Part shown: piece by piece, positions 44,334 to 52,140 of the stretch
How positions within the stretch are numbered: position 1 is the stretch's first letter
Layout: every line of letters starts with the position of its first letter
Assembly: GCA_017619635.1 (NCBI GenBank)
Contig: JAFZRZ010000038.1
Coordinates: forward strand, 1 to 64,000
Reading direction: 5' to 3'
Length of the DNA: 64,000 nucleotides
Origin: Lachnospiraceae bacterium
Lineage (GTDB): Bacteria; Bacillota; Clostridia; Lachnospirales; Lachnospiraceae
Position numbers and translations under genes: made by a program
Notes under the pieces: generated by a model
Told to the model about the DNA's origin: nothing
Databases searched by the model: none
What the model saw: only the letters and a program-made list of their open reading frames with translations

Positions 44334-45251
44334 ATGAAAGATCCGGCAATCATCGAACAGATCAAGTGCATAGTGACACCCGAGAATGTGCGTATAAACG
44401 AGCCAATGAGCCTGCATACGACTTTCAGGATAGGCGGACCCGCAGATGTCTATGTTGAGATAATCAACGAACATGAGATCTCGCGGTTGATCGATCTGCT
44501 TAAAAGTAAGGATGTGCCGTATTTTATCATCGGTAACGGTAGCAACCTTCTCGTTTCTGACAAAGGTTACAACGGAGTTATCGTTGAGATAGGTTCGGGT
44601 TACAGCGGCTTAAGGATGATGGATGACATCATAGTAGCAAAGGCTGGTACAACCATGAGCAAACTGTCTCACTTTGCAATGGAGAATGAACTGACAGGAC
44701 TTGAGTTTGCAGGAGGCATACCGGGAACAGTAGGCGGTGGCATGATAATGAATGCCGGAGCATACGGCGGTGAGATGCGCCAGGTTGCATACAGAGTGAA
44801 AGTCATCATGCCTGACGGTGAGGTTAAATACCTGACAAATACCGAGATGGGATTTGAATACAGAAATTCAAGGGCTAAGAGAGAAGGTTACATCGTACTT
44901 CAGGCGGAATTCATGCTCCATCACGGAGACAGACAGGTGATAGAGGGTATCATGCGCGACCTTACCGCAAAACGTAAGGAGAAGCAGCCGCTGGAATATC
45001 CTTCGGCAGGCTCCACATTTAAGAGACCTCAGGGTTATTATGCAGGAAAGCTCATATCGGATTCGGGCCTTAAGGGCTTTACGATAGGAGGGGCCCAAGT
45101 ATCTGAAAAGCATGCAGGTTTCCTCATAAATACCGGAAATGCCACAGCCAAAGACATGTATGATCTTATCGCTAAGGTCAGAAAAGAAGTGCATACCCGT
45201 TATGGTGTAACGCTTGAGCCTGAGGTGATATTCCTGGGAGAATTTGATTGA
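44334..45251 (+). CDS. murB: UDP-N-acetylenolpyruvoylglucosamine reductase
   Basis: Protein of 305 aa, type II MurB size. FAD-binding motifs IIGNGSNLLVSD and GIPGTVGGGMIMNAGAYGGE, catalytic Ser in YPSAGSTFKRP (near 225) and the C-terminal catalytic Glu in LEPEVIFLGEF. It completes the synthesis of UDP-MurNAc for peptidoglycan. It starts 9 nt after the glucokinase gene and ends 1 nt before the whiA ATG. Confidence 0.96.
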   Translation: MKDPAIIEQIKCIVTPENVRINEPMSLHTTFRIGGPADVYVEIINEHEISRLIDLLKSKDVPYFIIGNGSNLLVSDKGYNGVIVEIGSGYSGLRMMDDIIVAKAGTTMSKLSHFAMENELTGLEFAGGIPGTVGGGMIMNAGAYGGEMRQVAYRVKVIMPDGEVKYLTNTEMGFEYRNSRAKREGYIVLQAEFMLHHGDRQVIEGIMRDLTAKRKEKQPLEYPSAGSTFKRPQGYYAGKLISDSGLKGFTIGGAQVSEKHAGFLINTGNATAKDMYDLIAKVRKEVHTRYGVTLEPEVIFLGEFD

Positions 45252-45252
45252 T

Positions 45253-46203
45253 ATGTCATTTTCGTATGATGTAAAAGAAGAGATGGCAAAGCACACGAGC
45301 AGTGCCAGACACTGCCAGATAGCAGAACTGGCGGCAGTCATTGCTTTTTGCGGAAGCTTAAGGAAAGAAAACGGTCTTGATGCTCTTGTGATAAGCATGG
45401 ACCGTGAATCTCTTTTCAGAAAATGCTTTACTTTGCTGAAGAAAACATATAATATAGATGATGCGTCTGCCAGAGCATTACCGGGTAAGGGTGATTCAAA
45501 CGGCAGATACGAGATAGTAATAACAGATTACGATAAAGTCTGGGATATATTCAAAGGGCTTAAGCTCATTGACAGGGAGTCCAGTTTTTCAGGTTTTTCC
45601 CACAGTATAGATCCCTTACTTATAAAGAATGCCTGTTGCAGAAGATCATATTTAAGAGGAGTATTTTTGTGTGCGGGCTCGATGAGCGATCCGGGCAAGG
45701 GATACCACCTTGAGATGGTCTGTGAGAGCAGTGAGCAGGCTGAGCAGATAGCACAGGTACTGTCAACCTTCGAAATTGAAGCAAAAACCATTTGCCGAAA
45801 GAAGTATTTTGTTGTATATATTAAAGAAGGTAGCGCAATAGTTGAGTTTTTGGGACTGTGTGAGGCACATGTTTCCCTTATGGAATTTGAAAATCGCCGC
45901 ATACTTAAGGAGATGAGCAATTCCATAAACAGAAAGGTCAACTGCGAGACCGCAAACATAGCAAAGACAGTACGAGCAGCGAACAGACAGGTAGAGGATA
46001 TCCTCTATTTACAAAAGGTATATGGGTTTCATAAGCTGCCGGGCAGCTTAAGAGAGATGGCACAGGTAAGACTTGATAATCCTGATGCCACACTACAGGA
46101 ATTGGGTAAGTTACTGGATCCGCCGGTGGGTAAGAGCGGCGTGAACCATAGGTTGCGAAAGCTAAGCGAATTAGCAGATGAGAGGAGAAGTTATGATCAG
46201 TAA
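45253..46203 (+). CDS. whiA: DNA-binding protein WhiA
   Basis: Protein of 316 aa. N-terminal LAGLIDADG-like domain (MSFSYDVKEEMAKH at the start, RRSYLRGVFLCAGSMSDPGK) and a C-terminal helix-turn-helix (DNPDATLQELGKLL, SGVNHRLRKLSELA). In Firmicutes WhiA influences cell division and chromosome segregation. ATG 45253 is preferred to an upstream TTG within murB. It overlaps the Crh-like gene by 11 nt. The usual rapZ and yvcK genes are not between murB and whiA here. Confidence 0.95.
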   Translation: MSFSYDVKEEMAKHTSSARHCQIAELAAVIAFCGSLRKENGLDALVISMDRESLFRKCFTLLKKTYNIDDASARALPGKGDSNGRYEIVITDYDKVWDIFKGLKLIDRESSFSGFSHSIDPLLIKNACCRRSYLRGVFLCAGSMSDPGKGYHLEMVCESSEQAEQIAQVLSTFEIEAKTICRKKYFVVYIKEGSAIVEFLGLCEAHVSLMEFENRRILKEMSNSINRKVNCETANIAKTVRAANRQVEDILYLQKVYGFHKLPGSLREMAQVRLDNPDATLQELGKLLDPPVGKSGVNHRLRKLSELADERRSYDQ

Positions 46204-46447
46204 GGAAATTACCATCCGTCTGGAGAATGGTCTTGAAGCCAGACCTGTGGCCCTTCTTGTCCAGGTAGCGAGCCAGTTTGACAGTTCCGTTTATCTTGAG
46301 ACAGGAGACAAGAGAGTCAATGCCAAGAGTATCATGGGCATGATGAGCCTTGGTCTCGACCTTGGTGAAAAGGTTAATGTAGTGGTTGACGGCGCTGACG
46401 AGAGCGATGCACTTACAGGTATCGAGAACTATCTCAGCGGTCGATAG
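46193..46447 (+). CDS. crh: Crh-like HPr paralogue with Glu at position 15
   Basis: Protein of 84 aa with the HPr fold. The active-site motif GLHARP of HPr reads GLEARP here (Glu15, codon GAA at 46235-46237), so it cannot take phosphate from enzyme I at His15. The regulatory KSIMGMMSLGL with Ser46 is intact. Crh of Bacillus has Gln15 and also follows whiA. The expected role is as a Ser46-phosphorylated co-repressor of CcpA, modified by the HprK encoded at 42451. GAGGAGAAGTT precedes ATG 46193; a terminator follows. Confidence 0.88.
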   Translation: MISKEITIRLENGLEARPVALLVQVASQFDSSVYLETGDKRVNAKSIMGMMSLGLDLGEKVNVVVDGADESDALTGIENYLSGR

Positions 46448-46461
46448 GTTCATATAAAATA

Positions 46462-46492
46462 AAGCAGGCTTAATGCCTGCTTATTTTTTTTT
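46462..46492 (+). terminator. Intrinsic terminator after the Crh-like gene
   Basis: AAGCAGGC (46462-46469) pairs with GCCTGCTT (46475-46482), followed by A and nine T residues. It ends the ftsH-to-crh run and faces the convergent GNAT gene. Confidence 0.95.
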
Positions 46493-46498
46493 GCTCTT

Positions 46499-47353
46499 TT
46501 ACATCTCGAGCACCCAGCGCTCATGGAGCTGTTCATTTATCGTATAACGTCCGCACTCACGGAATCCCAGTTTGTTAAGGAGAGCTATTGAAGGCTCATT
46601 CTCCACTCTGACAAATGAATGGATGCGCTTAAAGCCGTGTTCTTTCTTTCCATATTCAATGACTGCAGAGCAGGTCTCATAAGCATAACCACGTCTCCAC
46701 TGTTTCGGATCTATGACAAATCCGAGTTCGGGATCTTCAAAACCGGGTCTGTAATTGAAACCGACCCTTCCTATAAGGTTTCCTGAGAACTTGTCTTCTA
46801 TTAGCCAGGTACCGAAACCGTAGAAGTGATACATGTTTTTAACATAATCTTTGATGTAATCAAGCTCGTGCATGCGGTTTTCAAACAGATCCTCGGTATA
46901 CTGGCATATCCTTTTATCCTTGTACAGATCATAAAGATCATTCAGATCATCGGGACACATCTCACGGATCTTGCATCTTTCGGTATCCATCACATGCCAG
47001 GGGATATCTGCATAACGCTGCCAGTATTTTATGAAGTAGTGCCAGTCGACCTCTGTAAAGTCTTCAAGTGCGTATCTTATACTGAAATGTGCATCTTTGT
47101 TATCCCTGTGGAAGATAGCGACAACATAGTAACCTGCATTCAAAAATGCGTGTGCCAGTTCCGGAACATCACAAAGGATAAGACAGTTTTGAGGTGTCAT
47201 GTTCTTTGGAGGCAGGAACTTTTCTATTGAATGATAAGGTACCTGAAATATCTTTATCCCATGGTACGAAAGGTCAGCGATGAGCTCCTGTGGTATTGGA
47301 ACAAAATGATCTATTGTTACGTAATATATGGCTCTTAACAATTTTGAACGCAT
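46499..47353 (-). CDS. GNAT acetyltransferase with an N-terminal extra domain
   Basis: Protein of 284 aa. The C-terminal half (about 125-284) is a RimJ/RimL-type GNAT domain (TERCKIREMCPDDLNDLY, then WRRGYAYETCSAVIEYG for acetyl-CoA binding, and ENEPSIALLNKLGF). The N-terminal 120 residues contain TPQNCLILCDVPELAHAFLNAGYYVVAIF, resembling a Rossmann/HAD-like segment seen in other clostridial GNAT proteins, without obvious catalytic residues. The substrate is unknown. It has only a weak AAAGAAAAA before the ATG and is divergent from the cyclophilin gene. Confidence 0.82.
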   Translation of the reverse strand: MRSKLLRAIYYVTIDHFVPIPQELIADLSYHGIKIFQVPYHSIEKFLPPKNMTPQNCLILCDVPELAHAFLNAGYYVVAIFHRDNKDAHFSIRYALEDFTEVDWHYFIKYWQRYADIPWHVMDTERCKIREMCPDDLNDLYDLYKDKRICQYTEDLFENRMHELDYIKDYVKNMYHFYGFGTWLIEDKFSGNLIGRVGFNYRPGFEDPELGFVIDPKQWRRGYAYETCSAVIEYGKKEHGFKRIHSFVRVENEPSIALLNKLGFRECGRYTINEQLHERWVLEM

Positions 47354-47394
47354 TTTTCTTTAAAATTCCCTTTTTATAGGTTAAAATCAAATAA

Positions 47395-47424
47395 GTGACA
47401 CAGGTTAAAACCTAATAACATAAT
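47395..47424 (+). promoter_or_regulatory. Promoter of the cyclophilin gene with an internal palindrome
   Basis: GTGACA (47395-47400), 18-nt spacer, CATAAT (47419-47424). The spacer holds the palindrome AGGTTAAAACCT (47402-47413), and the half-site AGGTTAAAA also occurs at 47378-47386. This is a possible operator shared with the divergent GNAT gene. Confidence 0.5.
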
Positions 47425-47457
47425 AAATCAATTAAAGACGAAAGGAAATAGAAATCT

Positions 47458-47979
47458 ATGGCACAGAATCCTATAGTTACTATCACGATGGAAAACGGAG
47501 ATGTTATGAAGGCGGAGCTCTATCCCGAGATCGCTCCTCAGTCTGTTAACAATTTCATTAGCCTTATAAACAAGAAGTTTTATGACGGACTTATTTTTCA
47601 CAGAGTCATCAACGGATTTATGATCCAGGGCGGATGTCCCGAAGGAACAGGCATGGGTGGTCCCGGATACAGCATAAAAGGTGAATTTGCACAGAACGGA
47701 TTTGCCAATGATCTTAAGCACACGGAAGGTGTTCTTTCAATGGCAAGAGCAATGCATCCGGATTCAGCAGGATCACAGTTCTTTATCATGCATAAGACAT
47801 CTCCTCACCTTGACGGAAGCTATGCGGCATTCGGAAAGATCACAGAGGGCATGGATATCGTTAACAAGATAGCAGAGACAAAGACAGACTGGAACGACAG
47901 ACCGCTCGAGGATCAGAAGATCGCTACGATCACTGTAGAGACATTCGGTGTGGACTATCCGGAAGCAGATCATGTATAG
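47458..47979 (+). CDS. Cyclophilin-type peptidyl-prolyl isomerase
   Basis: Protein of 173 aa. Full cyclophilin core with FHRVINGFMIQGGCPEGTG (catalytic Arg and Phe), ARAMHPDSAGSQFFIM and YAAFGKITEGMDIV. There is no signal peptide, so it is cytosolic. AAAGGAAATAG precedes the ATG. It is monocistronic, with its own promoter and a weak hairpin downstream. Confidence 0.95.
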   Translation: MAQNPIVTITMENGDVMKAELYPEIAPQSVNNFISLINKKFYDGLIFHRVINGFMIQGGCPEGTGMGGPGYSIKGEFAQNGFANDLKHTEGVLSMARAMHPDSAGSQFFIMHKTSPHLDGSYAAFGKITEGMDIVNKIAETKTDWNDRPLEDQKIATITVETFGVDYPEADHV

Positions 47980-48023
47980 GATTAAATTGCAAAACATAGC
48001 ATAAATAGCAAAAAAGTACGGAA

Positions 48024-48050
48024 ACAGGCGCCTTTCGGGGCGCTTGTTCA
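48024..48050 (+). terminator. Weak terminator-like hairpin after the cyclophilin gene
   Basis: ACAGGCGCC (48024-48032) and GGCGCTTGT (48039-48047) pair with one G-T pair. The following sequence is only moderately T-rich. Confidence 0.5.
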
Positions 48051-48064
48051 TATTTCGTTAACAA

Positions 48065-48087
48065 TTAATTAACGGTAAGTTAATTAA
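48065..48087. repeat. AT-rich palindrome TTAATTAAC/GTTAATTAA
   Basis: TTAATTAAC (48065-48073) and GTTAATTAA (48079-48087) flank a 5-nt spacer; another GTTAAC half-site precedes it. It lies in the 350-nt gap between the cyclophilin and AraC genes and may be an operator. Confidence 0.5.
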
Positions 48088-48176
48088 CATAACATTATTT
48101 AGACAAATTCCTACTTTACAATACTAACTATAGAGAGAGACATTCACAGTTAAATAAATAACTTTTTCATAATAAA

Positions 48177-48229
48177 ATGCCAAGTACACAGAGTGTACTT
48201 GGCATCCTCCCATTTATGGGACTTTTTTT
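48177..48229 (+). promoter_or_regulatory. Strong hairpin plus terminator upstream of the AraC gene
   Basis: ATGCCAAGTACAC (48177-48189) and GTGTACTTGGCAT (48193-48205) form a perfect 13-bp stem with a 3-nt loop. A second stem TCCCA/TGGGA (48208-48221) is followed by seven T residues. The pair may end a small RNA made from the gap or act as an attenuator 100 nt ahead of the AraC gene. No ORF is credible in 47980-48329. Confidence 0.6.
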
Positions 48230-48329
48230 ATTTTTGAACACCAGATACGTTTCTGACAAAAGAAAGCAAGTACAGACAGGTATTCTAAGGATATAGAGTG
48301 TAGGATAAATTTTGACAGGAGGGATACCG

Positions 48330-49169
48330 ATGGATTGGATAAGGACGATCAATGATGCCATAACCTATATGGAAGACCATCTGACAGATGAGATAACACT
48401 TGATGATATCGCAAAGAGTGTGAATCTCTCGGTCTTTCATTTTCACAGAGCATTCTCCATGCTCACAGGCATGTCCCCTGCAGAGTATCTGAGAAACAGG
48501 CGCCTTTCACAGGCAGGAGCAGACCTGATCAACAAAGATGAAAAGGTTATAGACGTAGCATTAAAGTACGGATATGAGACACCGGAAAGTTTTAGCAAAG
48601 CTTTTACGAGACATCATGGTGTTTCTCCCATGCAGGCAAAAAAGGGAAGTCCCATTCAGTTCATGAGCAGGTATACCGTCAAGATCACTATCGAAGGAGG
48701 CTGTATCATGGAATATAAAATAGAAAAATGGGAAGCAATGGATCTGCTCGTGCATGCGAGGGATTTTAGTGCTGAAACAAGCGAAAAAGAGATTCCGAAG
48801 TTCTGGGATGAGTATTATGCGGATGAGGAATTAAGAAAGATCCCCGGATATCTGGGAGTATGTGCACAAAAAAAGACCGGCGGGGATGTATTCCGCTATG
48901 GTATAGGATGCAGATCAGCGGATGTCAATGGAATACCTGAAGGATTTGAGCTGATCCATATCCCACAGTACACATGGGCGGTGTTTAAATGTGTCGGCCC
49001 GTCACCAAAGGCGATCCAGGATATGTGGGAGAGGATATATAAGGAATGGCTTCCCACATCGGATTATGAGATGATCCCGGATTATGATATCGAGAATTAT
49101 CTTCCCGGCGATCCGAGTTCACAGGATTATGTGAGTGAGATATGCATCCCTGTTAAGAGTATAAGATAG
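48330..49169 (+). CDS. AraC regulator with GyrI-like effector domain
   Basis: Protein of 279 aa. The N-terminal 105 residues carry two AraC-type helix-turn-helix motifs (TLDDIAKSVNLSVFHFHRAF and IDVALKYGYETPESFSKAF). The C-terminal part (about 120-279) is a GyrI/BmrR-like effector-binding domain with EGFELIHIPQYTWAVF. Such regulators usually sense hydrophobic or cationic drugs. ATG 48330 has a perfect AGGAGG. No obvious efflux target is adjacent; the next gene is a flippase with its own promoter. Confidence 0.92.
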   Translation: MDWIRTINDAITYMEDHLTDEITLDDIAKSVNLSVFHFHRAFSMLTGMSPAEYLRNRRLSQAGADLINKDEKVIDVALKYGYETPESFSKAFTRHHGVSPMQAKKGSPIQFMSRYTVKITIEGGCIMEYKIEKWEAMDLLVHARDFSAETSEKEIPKFWDEYYADEELRKIPGYLGVCAQKKTGGDVFRYGIGCRSADVNGIPEGFELIHIPQYTWAVFKCVGPSPKAIQDMWERIYKEWLPTSDYEMIPDYDIENYLPGDPSSQDYVSEICIPVKSIR

Positions 49170-49181
49170 AGACAATGAAAG

Positions 49182-49210
49182 AACCCCTGACCTTAGGGGT
49201 TTTTTTATTT
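49182..49210 (+). terminator. Intrinsic terminator after the AraC gene
   Basis: AACCCCT (49182-49188) pairs with AGGGGTT (49195-49201), followed by a T-run. Confidence 0.92.
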
Positions 49211-49222
49211 GGCGGGATAATC

Positions 49223-49228
49223 TATAAT
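49223..49228 (+). promoter_or_regulatory. -10 box very close to the flippase start codon
   Basis: TATAAT (49223-49228) lies only 8 nt before ATG 49237, and no ribosome binding site is visible. The predicted transcription start falls within 0-3 nt of the ATG, so the mRNA may be leaderless. No clear -35 is present; the T-run of the upstream terminator occupies that position. Confidence 0.5.
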
Positions 49229-49236
49229 ACTTGTGT

Positions 49237-50895
49237 ATGAAAAAGGAATCTAAGAACAATTTTATCCTGCAGGCCGGTATAATGGCCGCAGCAGGTATCA
49301 TAGTCAGGATAATAGGTATTCTGTACAGAAGTCCGCTTGTCGCCATCATAGGTGATGAAGGCAACGGATATTACAATACTGCCTATAATATCTACACCAT
49401 CATCCTGCTGGTGTCTTCTTACAGTATCCCTTCGGCAATATCAAAAGTCATGGCGGCCCGTCTTGGTCTTGGGCAGTACAAAAATGCCCACAGGCTTTTT
49501 ATAGGCTCACTGGTTTATGTTCTGATAGTGGGTGGTTTGGCATCACTGTTTTGCTTCACATGTGCGGACAGGCTTGTTGGCCACAATTCGACAATGGTAT
49601 TAAGGGTCTTCTCACCGACCATTTTCTTTTCGGGTTTTCTCGGATGTCTTAGAGGCTATTTCCAGGCACATAAAAGTCTGGTGGAGACCTCGGTCTCACA
49701 GATAATAGAACAGATATTAAACGCGATAGTCAGTATCACCGCAGCATATTTTTTAATGGCATCGGTCGTTGACGGTACCGATACTGTAAGAGCTATATAC
49801 GGAGCGATAGGAAGCGCACTCGGTACGGGAAGCGGAGTGGTCATAGCACTTATCTTTGTGTTTGCGGTTTATCTTCACAGAAGACAGAATATCATGAAGA
49901 GCATAAAGGAGGATGAGCATGCTGAAGTCCTTTCTGCCTTTCAGACCGCAAAAATACTTATCAGCATGGTGACTCCCATAGTTTTGAGTACCTGCATATA
50001 CAATCTTTCCACAGCATCAAATCTTAAGATATATCAGACGATAACCCAGAAATATCAGGGCATGGATGAGGCTACATCGACAACGCTTTACGGACTGTTT
50101 TCGGGAAAAGCCATGCAGATCATAAATATACCTGTTGCTATCGCAACAGCTATGTCATCGGCTCTTATACCTGTCATTTCCTCGTCATATGAAAGAAAAG
50201 AATATGATGTTACAAGGATGAGGATGGCAAGTGCCATTAGAGTTACGATGCTGATCGCGATACCGGCATGTGTGGGACTCTTTGTATTGTCACATCCTGT
50301 GACCATGCTTTTATATCCCCAGAAGGCATCGCTTGATACCGTATCTCTTCTTATAAAAGTTCTTGCTATAGCAGTGGTATTATATTGTCTTTCGACACTC
50401 AGTAACGGTATGCTGCAGGGTACCGGATTTGTTAACAGACCGGTAGTACATGCTGCGATCGCTCTTGTCATCCAGGCACTGCTCTTGGTGTTCATGCTGT
50501 TTAAGACCGATCTTGGACTTTATTCCCTTTGTCTTGCAAATGTCATTTATTCACTGCTTATGTGCATAATGAACGGAAGATCATTAAGAACAAAGCTTGG
50601 TTACAAACAGGAGGTCACAAAGACTTTCACACTTCCTTTTGTCTGTGCTCTGATAATGGGAGTTATGTCCTGGGCGATAAACCTGTTAGGAAGAAATGCA
50701 TATCTTAACCTGTTTGGAGCAGATGAGCTTAACTGGTATGCGAATGCAGTTGTTCTGGCTGTGGATCTTTTGTTATCTGTCTTTATCTACGGGGTTTTAC
50801 TTATCAAACTGAAGGCCCTGGATGAAGAATCCATCGCAGAACTGCCCAAAGGGAAGACTCTCATACGTATATTTAAGAGGATGAGATTACTCTAG
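49237..50895 (+). CDS. MurJ/SpoVB-like polysaccharide or lipid II flippase
   Basis: Protein of 552 aa with about 14 membrane helices of the MVF/MOP superfamily. The N-terminus ILQAGIMAAAGIIVRIIGIL and the pattern GNGYYNTAYNIYTIILLVSS are typical of SpoVB/YtgP-type exporters. It probably flips lipid-linked cell-wall or polysaccharide precursors across the membrane. ATG 49237 has no Shine-Dalgarno sequence but a -10 box just upstream. It is monocistronic. Confidence 0.9.
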   Translation: MKKESKNNFILQAGIMAAAGIIVRIIGILYRSPLVAIIGDEGNGYYNTAYNIYTIILLVSSYSIPSAISKVMAARLGLGQYKNAHRLFIGSLVYVLIVGGLASLFCFTCADRLVGHNSTMVLRVFSPTIFFSGFLGCLRGYFQAHKSLVETSVSQIIEQILNAIVSITAAYFLMASVVDGTDTVRAIYGAIGSALGTGSGVVIALIFVFAVYLHRRQNIMKSIKEDEHAEVLSAFQTAKILISMVTPIVLSTCIYNLSTASNLKIYQTITQKYQGMDEATSTTLYGLFSGKAMQIINIPVAIATAMSSALIPVISSSYERKEYDVTRMRMASAIRVTMLIAIPACVGLFVLSHPVTMLLYPQKASLDTVSLLIKVLAIAVVLYCLSTLSNGMLQGTGFVNRPVVHAAIALVIQALLLVFMLFKTDLGLYSLCLANVIYSLLMCIMNGRSLRTKLGYKQEVTKTFTLPFVCALIMGVMSWAINLLGRNAYLNLFGADELNWYANAVVLAVDLLLSVFIYGVLLIKLKALDEESIAELPKGKTLIRIFKRMRLL

Positions 50896-51003
50896 GAAAT
50901 ATCAAATAAGTGTGAAAAGGGTAGATTTTTTGAGCCGATAGTTGTAAAATCATTTAGAATAGCTATCTATGTAATCTGTTGGGTGGCTAGGGAGATAGAT
51001 CAG

Positions 51004-52131
51004 ATGTCGAAGAGATTAAGTATACTTGCCGTTTTGGTCATGGCGCTTGTTCTTACGGCCTGCAAAACACCGAAAGAAGCGGCAGAGGATACACAACATA
51101 CACAGGAAGCTGAGGTTACCGCTCAGGCTACCGAAGAAGTAAAACAGGAAGTCGAACAGCCGGATGAAGAGATATGCAGTTACTTTACCGGTTTACCATG
51201 TACTGTGGAACAGCAGCAGCACAGACCACTGGCTGTGATGTTAAACAACATCAAGGAAGGCTGTCCTCAGTCCGGTACTGCACAGGCTTCAATAATCTAT
51301 GAGTGCCCGGTAGAAGGACGTATCACACGTCTCATGGGTATATTCGAAGATTATGAGCATGTGGAGAAGATCGGTTCGATAAGAAGCTGCAGAGACTATT
51401 TTGTGTTCTTTGCAAATGAATACGACTGTATCTACTGTCATTTCGGTCAGGCAACACCTTATGTCGGTGACTACCTCAACTCAGACGGAGTTGACAATAT
51501 AAGCGGTGCCGTATCAGGTATCGAAAGACCGGCGACCAATACATTTTACAGAGTTACAGAGAGGAAAGCTCCTCACAACGTATATATCGATCCCGAAGGT
51601 CTTTTGACCGATATCGAGAAGTTCGGATACAGAACGACTATCAGGGAAGGTTATACTCCCAAGTTCACCTATATAAAAGACGGCGAGGATCCATACAAGG
51701 ATGACAGCGCAGCAAACGTATTGTATCCGGGTGGCAAGGAGACAGGAAAGGCAAACGGATTCTCAACCGTTCAGTCGAGATTTGAATATAATGCCGAGGA
51801 CGGCAAGTATTACAGATTCCAGTACGGTGATAAGCATATCGATGAGCTCACCGGAGAACAGCTTGCTTTTGATAATGTGGTATTCCAGTACTGCCACGGT
51901 GAAGTAAGAGATGAGCATGACTATCTGGCATTCGGATGTCACGGAGACAACGGATACAAGGTACAGGTATTCACCAAGGGTAAGATGAAAGAAGGAACAT
52001 GGGTAAGAAATGAAGATACTGTTCCTGCAAGTTATATAGATGCAGACGGTAATCCTATACCGTTAACACCCGGTAAGACCTGGGTATGTGTCATTTGGAA
52101 TGATTTCGCAGACGATGTAGTCATAGAGTAA
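51004..52131 (+). CDS. DUF3048 (YerB-like) lipoprotein
   Basis: Protein of 375 aa. Lipoprotein signal with lipobox LTAC (MSKRLSILAVLVMALVLTAC), a Glu/Thr-rich linker, then DUF3048 N- and C-terminal domains (PLAVMLNNIKEGCPQSGTAQA; VEGRITRLMGIFEDYEH). YerB-type lipoproteins are surface proteins of unknown function. ATG 51004 has AGGGAGATAG upstream; a GTG seven codons earlier would place this inside the frame. It is the first gene of the run to 60719; the 108 nt upstream hold no clear promoter. Confidence 0.88.
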   Translation: MSKRLSILAVLVMALVLTACKTPKEAAEDTQHTQEAEVTAQATEEVKQEVEQPDEEICSYFTGLPCTVEQQQHRPLAVMLNNIKEGCPQSGTAQASIIYECPVEGRITRLMGIFEDYEHVEKIGSIRSCRDYFVFFANEYDCIYCHFGQATPYVGDYLNSDGVDNISGAVSGIERPATNTFYRVTERKAPHNVYIDPEGLLTDIEKFGYRTTIREGYTPKFTYIKDGEDPYKDDSAANVLYPGGKETGKANGFSTVQSRFEYNAEDGKYYRFQYGDKHIDELTGEQLAFDNVVFQYCHGEVRDEHDYLAFGCHGDNGYKVQVFTKGKMKEGTWVRNEDTVPASYIDADGNPIPLTPGKTWVCVIWNDFADDVVIE

Positions 52132-52140
52132 AGGATAGGT

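Noticed and set aside
40567-45398. Several other antisense frames over uvrC, hprK, glucokinase and murB
   Set aside because: All overlap well-recognised housekeeping genes and lack ribosome binding sites.
46235-46237. Sequencing error turning His15 into Glu15 in the HPr-like gene
   Set aside because: His (CAT/CAC) to Glu (GAA) needs at least two base changes, and the whiA-crh gene order independently points to Crh.
50896-51003. Possible c-di-GMP or T-box leader before the DUF3048 gene (GTTGGGTGGCTAGGG)
   Set aside because: The remaining conserved elements of those RNAs are absent; only a 6-bp CTATCT/AGATAG pairing near the ribosome site is visible.
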